Source of the DNA: Microbacterium sp.
Lineage (GTDB): Bacteria > Actinomycetota > Actinomycetes > Actinomycetales > Microbacteriaceae
NCBI GenBank assembly: GCA_003476465.1
Contig: DMUE01000002.1
Coordinates: 1 to 5,795 of the forward strand
Reading direction: 5' to 3'
Length of the DNA stretch: 5,795 nucleotides
A program made the translations under genes and the position numbers. The notes beneath the pieces are model-generated. The model saw only the letters and a list, made by a program, of their open reading frames with translations. It made no database searches and was not told the origin of the DNA. Below are positions 1-5,318 of the stretch, one piece after another; the first letter of the stretch is position 1, and every line of letters begins with the position of its first letter.

Positions 1-204
1 GGCGCCGGGCACGCGAGTGCGACCGGGCGCTTCGATGACGAGCAGCTCTTCTATCTCCAGGCCCGCGGCATCAGCGAGGACGAAGCACGTCGCCTCGTCG
101 TGATCGGCTTCCTCGCCGAGATCGTCCAGAAGCTCGGTGTGCCCGATCTGGAACAAGAGCTCACCGCTGCCATCGAGGCGGAGCTCGCCGAGGGCGTCGC
201 GTGA
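1..204 (+). CDS. sufD: SufD, Fe-S cluster assembly scaffold subunit (C-terminal end, partial)
   Basis: The reading frame is open from the first base and ends at TGA 202-204, giving the last 67 residues of a protein that starts upstream of the window. The segment beginning GAGHASATGRFDDEQLFYL and continuing into QARGIS matches the conserved C-terminal core of SufB/SufD family proteins, in which a GH-type motif precedes a 'DEQLFYLRSRG'-like helix. SufD partners SufB and the ATPase SufC in the cytosolic SufBCD scaffold that builds Fe-S clusters. Calling it SufD and not SufB rests on gene order: it lies directly before a Rieske-like gene and sufC, as in the actinobacterial sufB-sufD-(Rieske)-sufC arrangement. 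The His at residue 4 of this fragment appears to align with the functionally important C-terminal His of E. coli SufD. The nearby Cys of the E. coli protein seems to be replaced by a small residue; this alignment was made from memory. The stop overlaps the next start (GTGA), suggesting translational coupling. Confidence 0.9.
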   Translation, partial: GAGHASATGRFDDEQLFYLQARGISEDEARRLVVIGFLAEIVQKLGVPDLEQELTAAIEAELAEGVA

Positions 205-527
205 CCCTGCAGCGTGCCTGCGCCCTGAGCGAATTGGAGCAGGACACCGCCAGACGCGTCGAACTCGACGGCGTCGCGATCGCTGTCGTTCTCGACGGCA
301 ACGGCGAGGTGCACGCCATCGGTGATGTCTGCACGCACGGTGAGATCTCGCTCTCAGACGGCTTCGTCGAGGGCGAGACCTTGGAATGTTGGGCGCACGG
401 CTCGGCCTTCTCCCTGCGCACGGGCCGCCCCCTCAACCTCCCGGCCTACGAGCCGGTGCCTGTCTTCGTCGTTCAGATAGACGGCGACGACGTGCTCATC
501 GATCCCGCTTCCACCGTGGCCGTCTGA
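201..527 (+). CDS. Rieske [2Fe-2S] ferredoxin-like protein (non-heme iron oxygenase ferredoxin subunit family)
   Basis: This is a 108-residue protein made almost entirely of one Rieske domain. The cluster ligands are visible as C44-T-H46 and C63-W-A-H66, which is the canonical CxH-x16-CxxH spacing with two Cys and two His. There is no signal peptide or membrane segment, so it should be a soluble cytosolic electron-transfer protein like the ferredoxin components of dioxygenases. No oxygenase alpha subunit or reductase lies nearby. Instead it is locked into the SUF operon: its GTG start overlaps the sufD stop by four bases, a GAGGG ribosome-binding sequence (190-194) precedes the start by six bases, and sufC follows after 28 bases. 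Rieske-like genes at this position are common in actinobacterial suf operons, but I know of no firmly assigned role. A redox function in cluster assembly, or use as a Fe-S client or sensor, is inference. The family assignment is firm; the physiological role is open. Confidence 0.92.
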   Translation: MTLQRACALSELEQDTARRVELDGVAIAVVLDGNGEVHAIGDVCTHGEISLSDGFVEGETLECWAHGSAFSLRTGRPLNLPAYEPVPVFVVQIDGDDVLIDPASTVAV

Positions 528-542
528 CCGGTCGAGTCCGTT

Positions 543-546
543 AGGA
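543..546 (+). promoter_or_regulatory. Ribosome-binding site of sufC
   Basis: AGGA lies nine bases upstream of the ATG at 556, within the 28-base gap after the Rieske gene. It is the only purine-rich SD-like run in the gap and supports the chosen sufC start. Confidence 0.6.
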
Positions 547-555
547 ACCTTTTAC

Positions 556-1338
556 ATGTCTGTCCTCGAAGTTCGCGACCTGCACGTCACCGTTGAAACG
601 GATGCCGGTGTCACGCCCATCCTGAACGGCGTCACCCTGACGATCCACACGGGCGAGACTCACGCGATCATGGGCCCGAACGGTTCGGGCAAGTCCACTT
701 TGGCGTACACCATCGCCGGGCACCCGAAATACGCCGTCGCCTCCGGCTCCATAACCCTCGATGGCGAGGATGTCCTCGCGATGAGCGTCGACGAGCGGGC
801 CCGCGCGGGGCTCTTCCTCGCGATGCAGTACCCGGTCGAGATCCCGGGCGTGACCGTGAGCAACTTCCTGCGCACCGCCAAAACGGCCATCGACGGTGAG
901 GCACCCTCGATCCGCAACTGGGTGAAGGATATTCGCGTATCCATGAAGAACCTCCGCATGGATCCGAAGTTCGCCGAACGCAACGTCAACGAGGGATTCT
1001 CGGGTGGCGAGAAGAAGCGACACGAGATCCTGCAGCTCGAGCTGCTCAAGCCGCGGATCGCGGTGCTCGACGAAACCGACTCCGGTCTCGACGTCGACGC
1101 GCTGAAGATCGTGTCGGAGGGCGTCAACCGTGCCAAGGCCGAGACCGACCTGGGCGTGCTGCTGATCACCCACTACACACGAATCCTGCGCTACATCGCT
1201 CCCGACTACGTGCACGTGATGGTCGCCGGTCGTATCGTAGAAGAGGGCGGCCCCGAACTCGCCGACCGTCTCGAGAACGAGGGCTACGACCGCTTCCTCG
1301 AGCCTGCGGGCGGGCCCACCGCATCGGCTGGCGCGTAG
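556..1338 (+). CDS. sufC: SufC, ABC-type ATPase of the SufBCD Fe-S cluster scaffold
   Basis: This 260-residue soluble ABC ATPase is of normal SufC length. Visible motifs are Walker A GPNGSGKST (residues 40-48), Q-loop Q91 in AMQYPVEIPG, the signature FSGGEKKRHEI (148-158), Walker B IAVLDETDSGLD (168-179) with catalytic E173, and the H-switch H206 in LLITHYTRIL. The SGGEKKR signature, LDETDSGLD and the AMQYPVEIPGV segment are hallmarks separating SufC from transporter ATPases. SufC binds SufB and SufD in the cytosol, and ATP-driven dimerisation reshapes the scaffold for Fe-S cluster formation. There are no transmembrane partners nearby. The ATG at 556 follows an AGGA sequence and gives the MSVLEVRDLHV N-terminus expected for actinobacterial SufC. 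The gene lies 28 bases after the Rieske gene, and its TAG stop sits one base before the first possible start of the DUF59 gene, so it belongs to the same operon. The same TAG appears to form part of a downstream -10 element (1336-1341). Confidence 0.97.
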   Translation: MSVLEVRDLHVTVETDAGVTPILNGVTLTIHTGETHAIMGPNGSGKSTLAYTIAGHPKYAVASGSITLDGEDVLAMSVDERARAGLFLAMQYPVEIPGVTVSNFLRTAKTAIDGEAPSIRNWVKDIRVSMKNLRMDPKFAERNVNEGFSGGEKKRHEILQLELLKPRIAVLDETDSGLDVDALKIVSEGVNRAKAETDLGVLLITHYTRILRYIAPDYVHVMVAGRIVEEGGPELADRLENEGYDRFLEPAGGPTASAGA

Positions 1339-1341
1339 AAT
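1336..1341 (+). promoter_or_regulatory. Candidate -10 element of a leaderless internal promoter (TAGAAT)
   Basis: TAGAAT fits the actinobacterial -10 pattern TANNNT and ends seven bases before the ATG at 1349, the spacing expected when transcription begins at the start codon itself. Its first three bases are the sufC stop codon. No convincing -35 hexamer lies 16-18 bases upstream, which is common for such promoters. If active, it would let the DUF59 gene be transcribed independently of the suf operon and would make 1349 the true start. Confidence 0.45.
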
Positions 1342-1678
1342 GGTCTCCATGACCGCGACGCTCGCTCCTGAGAAGTACGACGAGGTCACTGAGGCGCTCA
1401 AGGACGTGATGGATCCCGAACTGGGCGTCAACGTCGTCGACCTCGGTCTGATCTACGACCTCGGCTGGGACGATGAGAACGACGCACTGGTGATCCACAT
1501 GACGCTCACGAGCGCCGGATGTCCCCTCACCGACGTGCTCGAAGAGCAGACCGCGCAGGCGCTCGACGACGTCGTCGAGCGATTCCGGATCAACTGGGTC
1601 TGGATGCCGCCGTGGGGTCCCGAGAAGATCACCGACGATGGCCGCGACATGATGCGCGCCCTCGGCTTCTCGATCTAG
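1340..1678 (+). CDS. Metal-sulfur cluster assembly factor (SufT/DUF59, MIP18-like)
   Basis: This is a single-domain DUF59 protein of 112 residues from the ATG at 1340, or 109 residues from the ATG at 1349. Family hallmarks are DPELGVNVVDLGLIYDL (residues 25-41), then MTLTSAGCP with the conserved cysteine C61, and the C-terminal NWVWMPPWGPEKITDDGR segment ending in a short ALGF-type tail. Homologues closing actinobacterial suf operons (the M. tuberculosis Rv1466 type) are thought to assist Fe-S cluster maturation or carrier function, with the conserved Cys implicated in cluster or metal binding. The gene starts one base (or ten bases) after the sufC stop, consistent with co-transcription. Neither ATG has a good ribosome-binding sequence. 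A TAGAAT element seven bases before the ATG at 1349 suggests a leaderless transcript beginning there, and the shorter N-terminus MTATLAPEKYDEV also looks natural for the family. I give the longer frame and regard 1349 as at least as likely. The exact biochemical role is inferred from family and context. Confidence 0.93.
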   Translation: MVSMTATLAPEKYDEVTEALKDVMDPELGVNVVDLGLIYDLGWDDENDALVIHMTLTSAGCPLTDVLEEQTAQALDDVVERFRINWVWMPPWGPEKITDDGRDMMRALGFSI

Positions 1679-1697
1679 GGGTGCTCCGCCCGGTCGA

Positions 1698-1703
1698 TAA
1701 ACT
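1698..1703 (+). promoter_or_regulatory. Candidate -10 element of a leaderless promoter for the MalY/PatB gene (TAAACT)
   Basis: TAAACT matches TANNNT and is separated by six bases from the GTG start codon at 1710, placing the predicted transcription start on the start codon. It lies in the 31-base gap after the DUF59 gene. No good -35 sequence and no clear SD sequence are seen. The repeat of the arrangement seen before the DUF59 gene strengthens both calls. Confidence 0.45.
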
Positions 1704-1709
1704 CGCAGG

Positions 1710-2891
1710 GTGAGCGTCGTCCCCCTGGAAGCAGTGCCCCTCGAACTTCTCCGCGAGCGCTCGAGTGTGAAGTGGCGGCGTTACCCAGATGATGTTCTGC
1801 CGATGTTCGTGGCGGAGACGGACTATCCGCTCGCTCCCGCCATCACCGCTGCGCTGACCCGCGCGGTGGAGCTCGGCGACACCGGCTACACTTCTCCCGC
1901 TTCGGGCATCCGGGAAGCCTACTCCGCCTTCGCCGCGCGGCGGTTCGGCTGGGAGGTCCGGCCGGGGGCGATACGCACCACGGGGGACGTGATCATGGGC
2001 GTCGTGGAGATTCTGCGCCGCTCGATCCAGCCCGGAGACCGCGTGGTGGTGACGCCGCCGGTCTACCCGCCGTTTTACGACGCGATCCCCGAAGCCGGGG
2101 GAGTCATCGAGCGCGTCCCGCTGCTGTACGACGCCACCGGCCGGTACTCGTTGGACCTCGCCGGCATCGAGACGGCCCTGCTGGCAGGTGCCCGTGCCAT
2201 CCTGCTCTGCAACCCGCACAACCCCACGGGTACCGTCCACTCGCTGCAGTCTCTGGCGCGTCTGGCCGAGATAGCCGAGAAGGCGGGCGCCGTCGTCGTC
2301 AGCGATGAGATCCATGCTCCACTCACACAGCCGGATATCATGTTCACCCCGTTCCTCAGCGCCTCGGACGCGGCGGGCCGCGTCGGATTCGCCGTCACGA
2401 GCGCCAGCAAGGCGTTCAACCTCGCGGGCCTGAAGTGCGCGCTGATGATCGCCACGGACGCCGACCGGCTGCGTCTCGTTCGGGATCTGCCCGCCGAGGT
2501 CGAGTGGCGCACGGGTCTGTTCGGTGCTCTCGCCGGGGTGGCCGCTTTCGCGCCCGAGAGCGACGGATGGCTCGACAGTCTCCTCGCCGCCCTCGACCGA
2601 AATCGTCTCCTCCTGGCCGACCTCCTGGCGGAGCATCTCCCAGGCGCGCGATACGACGTTCCCGAGGCCGGTTACCTCGCCTGGGTAGACCTGACGGAGC
2701 TGGGATGGGGGGACAACCCGGGAGCGAAGATCCTTCGAGATGCCCGGGTCGCTCTGCACAGTGGCAAGGCCTTCGGCGGGGAGGGCCGTGGGCGCGTGCG
2801 CATGAACATCGGATGCTCGCCCGAGGTTCTGACCGAGGCTGTGCAGAGGATCGGGGCGCTGACCTCGCGGCGGCGCACTCCCTCGCAATGA
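1710..2891 (+). CDS. MalY/PatB-type PLP-dependent aminotransferase family protein, probable cystathionine beta-lyase (C-S lyase)
   Basis: This 393-residue fold-type I PLP enzyme has normal length for the MalY/PatB branch. The N-terminal block SSVKWRRYPDDVLPMFVAETD is typical of this branch and not of ordinary aminotransferases. Other visible motifs are CNPHNPTG (residues 167-174), SDEIHAPL with D199 expected to pair with the PLP pyridine nitrogen, and TSASKAFNLAGLK with K234 as the expected Schiff-base lysine. R364 in GRVRMNIG is the probable substrate-carboxylate arginine. Family members cleave cystathionine or related cysteine S-conjugates to a thiol, pyruvate and ammonia in the cytosol. 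Some act as aminotransferases, so the substrate is not proven. The GTG start is supported by the family-like N-terminus and by a TAAACT element placed for leaderless transcription. The gene follows the suf operon by 31 bases on the same strand, so a sulfur-metabolism link is plausible but inferred. It converges with bioY, with a 41-base gap and no clear terminator. Confidence 0.9.
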   Translation: MSVVPLEAVPLELLRERSSVKWRRYPDDVLPMFVAETDYPLAPAITAALTRAVELGDTGYTSPASGIREAYSAFAARRFGWEVRPGAIRTTGDVIMGVVEILRRSIQPGDRVVVTPPVYPPFYDAIPEAGGVIERVPLLYDATGRYSLDLAGIETALLAGARAILLCNPHNPTGTVHSLQSLARLAEIAEKAGAVVVSDEIHAPLTQPDIMFTPFLSASDAAGRVGFAVTSASKAFNLAGLKCALMIATDADRLRLVRDLPAEVEWRTGLFGALAGVAAFAPESDGWLDSLLAALDRNRLLLADLLAEHLPGARYDVPEAGYLAWVDLTELGWGDNPGAKILRDARVALHSGKAFGGEGRGRVRMNIGCSPEVLTEAVQRIGALTSRRRTPSQ

Positions 2892-2932
2892 CGACGGTGA
2901 GGCCCGTGGTGAGCGATGGGTCGAACGGCGTG

Positions 2933-3571
2933 TCAGCTGCGCGCGCGGCGCTCCAGCAACCGAACGATCACCCATGCGCCGGGCAGGAGCAGCGCCGCCA
3001 GGGCGGCCTTGATCAATCCGGGAACGATGAAGGGCAGCACCCCGGCCTCCATGATCGACGCGAAGGTCACATCGACGCCGACGACGTTCGCGAGAATCAG
3101 CGCCATCTGGGGCACACCGATGAGAAACGGGATGATGCTCGCCGCGACGAAGCCGACGAACGCCAGGAGGGGCCGGCGGTCCCACGCGCGTTCTGCAAAC
3201 CATCCTGCGACGAAGGCCGCGGGAATGAACCCGACGATGAAACCGAACGAGGGGGAGAGCAGGTAGGCCGGCCCGGCGACGGGCCCGGCGAAGATCGGCA
3301 GTCCCGCCAGGCCGAGCATCATGTAAGTCGTCAGGCTTGCGGCACCGCGACCGGCACCGAGCGCCGCACCGACCAGAACGACGCCGAGTGTCTGACCGGT
3401 GATCGGCACGGGCCCGACGAAGAAGGAGACCTTCGCGAGCAGCGCGACGACCACGACGCCGGCGAGGACGAGAGTCGCGTCCAGGGCGAACGTGCGCGTT
3501 CGGTGGGACGGCCGGGCGATGACGTCGGCGAGCACGAGGCGCGAGCCGGCGGCGGGTGCGAGGGTGGTCAT
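2933..3571 (-). CDS. bioY: BioY, biotin-specific S component of an ECF-type transporter
   Basis: This is a 212-residue, strongly hydrophobic integral membrane protein. After a short polar N-terminus (residues 1-30) there are about six hydrophobic segments, roughly 31-50, 57-73, 77-92, 108-126, 134-152 and 177-205. BioY family hallmarks are PVPITGQTLGVVLVGAALG (54-72), a YMMLGLAGLPIFAG loop (83-96), SPSFGFIVGF (106-115) and a late PGLIKA stretch with K188. BioY binds biotin in the cytoplasmic membrane and normally works with an EcfT protein and EcfA ATPases. No bioM or bioN gene lies beside it. The neighbouring ABC gene is a divergent ABC-F protein and should not be taken for its partner, so a shared ECF module elsewhere or solitary action must be assumed. 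The ATG at 3571 has a strong AAGGAG site five bases upstream. Transcription probably starts from a TAGTAT element at 3632-3637. In many BioY proteins an Asp precedes the late Lys region; here Gly occupies that area (recalled alignment). Confidence 0.95.
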   Translation of the reverse strand: MTTLAPAAGSRLVLADVIARPSHRTRTFALDATLVLAGVVVVALLAKVSFFVGPVPITGQTLGVVLVGAALGAGRGAASLTTYMMLGLAGLPIFAGPVAGPAYLLSPSFGFIVGFIPAAFVAGWFAERAWDRRPLLAFVGFVAASIIPFLIGVPQMALILANVVGVDVTFASIMEAGVLPFIVPGLIKAALAALLLPGAWVIVRLLERRARS

Positions 3572-3575
3572 GAGA

Positions 3576-3581
3576 CTCCTT
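3576..3581 (-). promoter_or_regulatory. Strong ribosome-binding site of bioY (AAGGAG)
   Basis: On the minus strand AAGGAG is followed by four bases and then the ATG at 3571. It is the best Shine-Dalgarno sequence in the window and fixes the bioY start. Confidence 0.8.
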
Positions 3582-3602
3582 GGCGTCGGGACGGCATGCG
3601 CT

Positions 3603-3625
3603 GGAGGGCGAGGGACTCGCGCTCC
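3603..3625. promoter_or_regulatory. 23-bp imperfect palindrome, candidate operator or 5' hairpin between bioY and the ABC-F gene
   Basis: The left arm reads GGAG-g-GCGAG and the right arm CTCGC-g-CTCC, around a GGA centre. Nine of eleven arm positions are complementary (3603-3606 with 3622-3625, and 3608-3612 with 3616-3620). It ends five bases before the -10 element of the ABC-F promoter, covering its -35 region. The predicted bioY transcript would begin at its edge (about 3625). It could be a repressor site for a dimeric regulator, or a stem-loop at the 5' end of the bioY mRNA. I do not recognise it as a known BirA or BioQ site, and GC-rich DNA makes such dyads less rare. Confidence 0.45.
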
Positions 3626-3630
3626 CGACT

Positions 3631-3636
3631 TATACT
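3631..3636 (+). promoter_or_regulatory. Candidate -10 element of the ABC-F gene promoter (TATACT)
   Basis: TATACT is one base from the TATAAT consensus and stands out in GC-rich surroundings. Transcription would start near 3643, leaving an untranslated leader of about 53 bases before the GTG at 3696. No matching -35 hexamer is seen at the usual distance; that region is occupied by the 3603-3625 palindrome. Confidence 0.6.
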
Positions 3637-3637
3637 A
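3632..3637 (-). promoter_or_regulatory. Candidate -10 element of the bioY promoter (TAGTAT), overlapping the ABC-F -10
   Basis: On the minus strand TAGTAT fits TANNNT. It would place the bioY transcription start near 3625, with a leader of about 54 bases carrying the AAGGAG site. It shares five of its six base pairs with the plus-strand TATACT, so both genes may fire from one symmetric AT-rich element. No clear -35 is seen. Confidence 0.45.
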
Positions 3638-3695
3638 GGGGTTTGGCATCTCCAGCCCCTTTGTACCCACCCCCTCGACGGAACGGACATCCGCT

Positions 3696-5294
3696 GTGCT
3701 CGCCGTGCACGATCTCGAGATCCGCGTAGGCGCCCGAATACTCATGTCGGGCGTCTCTTTCCGCGTTTCGCCCGGAGACAAGATCGGGCTCGTGGGCCGC
3801 AACGGTGCGGGCAAGACGACGCTGACCAAGGTGCTCGCGGGAGACCTACCGCCCGCGGATGGACGCGTCGAATCGACGGGTGAGCTCGGCTATCTCCCAC
3901 AGGACCCCCGGTCAGGAGACCCCGACATGCTCGCGCGAACGCGCATCCTCGACGCGCGTGGTCTCGGCACGCTGGCGGTCGGAATGCACGAGGCGACGCT
4001 CGCGATGGCAGACGAGAACCCGGATGTCGCGGCCCGGGCGATGAAGACCTACGGGCAGCTCACCGAACGTTTCGAGGCGTTGGGTGGCTATACCGCCGAG
4101 GCGGAGGCCGCGACGATCTCGCACAACCTCTCCCTGCCCGATCGCATCCTCGACCAGCCGCTGCGGACCCTGTCCGGCGGACAGCGACGTCGCATCGAGC
4201 TCGCGCGCATCCTGTTTTCCGATGCCGAGTCGATGATCCTGGACGAGCCCACCAACCACCTCGACGCGGATAGCGTCGTGTGGCTGCGCGAGTTCTTGAA
4301 GAACTACGCGGGCGGGCTGATCGTGATCAGCCACGATGTCGAGCTCGTGGGGGAGACCGTCAACCGTGTCTTCTACCTGGATGCGAACCGGCAGGTCATC
4401 GACGTCTACAACATGAACTGGAAGAACTACCTGCGCCAGCGGGTAGCCGATGAGGAGCGCCGCAAGAAGGAGCGTGCCAACGTCGAGAAGAAGGCCACTC
4501 AGCTGCAGATGCAGGCCGCGCGCTTCGGCGCCAAGGCGTCCAAGGCCGCTGCCGCACACCAGATGGTAGCGCGCGCGGAGAAGATGCTGTCGGGGCTCGA
4601 CGAGGTGCGCCAGGTCGAGCGGGTCGCCAAGCTCCGCTTCCCCAAGCCGGCGCCCTGCGGCAAGACGCCTCTCATGGCCTCCGGGTTGTCGAAGTCGTAC
4701 GGGTCGCTGGAGATCTTCACAGATGTCGATCTGGCCATCGACCGCGGGTCACGCGTCGTCATTCTCGGCTTCAACGGCGCGGGCAAGACGACACTGCTCC
4801 GGATCCTCGCGGGGGTCGACAAGCCGGACACGGGACGGCTCGAACCGGGGCACGGGCTCAAGATCGGGTACTACGCCCAGGAACACGAGAACCTCGACGT
4901 AAGTCGCTCCGTGCTCGAGAACATGATGTCGTCCGCGCCGGAGATCACCGCGACCCAGGCGCGCAAGGTGCTCGGATCGTTCCTCTTCACCGGTGACGAT
5001 GTGCTCAAGCCCGCGGGGGTCCTGTCCGGTGGCGAGAAGACCCGTCTGTCTCTCGCGACGCTGGTCGTGTCCTCCGCGAACATGCTCCTGCTCGACGAGC
5101 CCACGAACAACCTCGACCCGGCGTCTCGTGAGGAGATCCTCGGTGCCCTGTCGCACTACGAGGGTGCCGTCGTGCTCGTCTCGCACGACGAGGGCGCGGT
5201 AGAGGCGCTCAACCCGGAGCGTGTCCTGATTCTGCCCGACGGGGTCGAAGACATCTGGAACCGCGAATACGCCGACCTCGTCTCGCTCGCCTGA
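3696..5294 (+). CDS. ABC-F family ATP-binding protein with two ABC domains (Rv1473-like)
   Basis: This 532-residue soluble protein has two ABC ATPase domains and no membrane segment, as is typical of ABC-F proteins. Domain 1 shows Walker A GRNGAGKTT (34-42), signature LSGGQRRR (159-166), Walker B MILDEPTNHLD with E184, and switch H213. Domain 2, starting near residue 326, shows Walker A GFNGAGKTT (358-366), signature LSGGEKTR (443-450), Walker B LLLDEPTNNLD with E468, and switch H497. Between them lies a charged, helical, Lys/Arg/Glu-rich linker (about 246-320), the element that in ABC-F proteins enters the ribosomal E site and reaches toward the P-site tRNA. Family members act on ribosomes as translation factors or antibiotic-protection proteins; which applies here cannot be told. 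The M. tuberculosis homologue Rv1473 also lies near the suf cluster, which fits this neighbourhood. The GTG start is preceded by only a weak GGA, and no in-frame start lies upstream. I saw no short attenuator ORF in the leader. It is not a transporter ATPase for BioY. Confidence 0.94.
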   Translation: MLAVHDLEIRVGARILMSGVSFRVSPGDKIGLVGRNGAGKTTLTKVLAGDLPPADGRVESTGELGYLPQDPRSGDPDMLARTRILDARGLGTLAVGMHEATLAMADENPDVAARAMKTYGQLTERFEALGGYTAEAEAATISHNLSLPDRILDQPLRTLSGGQRRRIELARILFSDAESMILDEPTNHLDADSVVWLREFLKNYAGGLIVISHDVELVGETVNRVFYLDANRQVIDVYNMNWKNYLRQRVADEERRKKERANVEKKATQLQMQAARFGAKASKAAAAHQMVARAEKMLSGLDEVRQVERVAKLRFPKPAPCGKTPLMASGLSKSYGSLEIFTDVDLAIDRGSRVVILGFNGAGKTTLLRILAGVDKPDTGRLEPGHGLKIGYYAQEHENLDVSRSVLENMMSSAPEITATQARKVLGSFLFTGDDVLKPAGVLSGGEKTRLSLATLVVSSANMLLLDEPTNNLDPASREEILGALSHYEGAVVLVSHDEGAVEALNPERVLILPDGVEDIWNREYADLVSLA

Positions 5295-5318
5295 GGCTCT
5301 CGCGAACACCCGGCGGGT

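Noticed and set aside
526..533. GACCGGTC palindrome at the end of the Rieske gene
   Set aside because: An eight-base self-complementary word is common in GC-rich DNA and has no further symmetry or partner copy here.
541..1431. A 296-codon open frame antisense to sufC
   Set aside because: It mirrors sufC codon structure, matches no family I recognise and lacks a plausible promoter or ribosome-binding site. It is a codon shadow.
2892..2932. Possible terminator between the convergent MalY/PatB and bioY genes
   Set aside because: Only a four-base stem (ACGG/CCGT) is seen and no T-tract follows on either strand.
1629..3203. A 524-codon open frame on the minus strand opposite the MalY/PatB gene and part of bioY
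   Set aside because: Its product is Arg/Gly-rich low-complexity sequence with no family motifs, and it lies antisense to a clear PLP enzyme. Long spurious frames are expected in GC-rich DNA.
3643..3695. Search for an attenuator peptide or riboswitch in the ABC-F leader
   Set aside because: No ATG or GTG start with a ribosome-binding site and in-leader stop is present, and the leader is too short for a recognised riboswitch class.
2435..3883. A 482-codon open frame on the plus strand crossing three real genes
   Set aside because: It overlaps the end of the PLP enzyme in another frame, all of bioY antisense and the ABC-F start. Its product is compositionally biased with no recognisable domain.
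3696..5294. Reading the ABC gene as the ATPase of the adjacent BioY transporter
   Set aside because: It has two fused ABC domains with an ABC-F linker and no EcfA features, and it is transcribed divergently.
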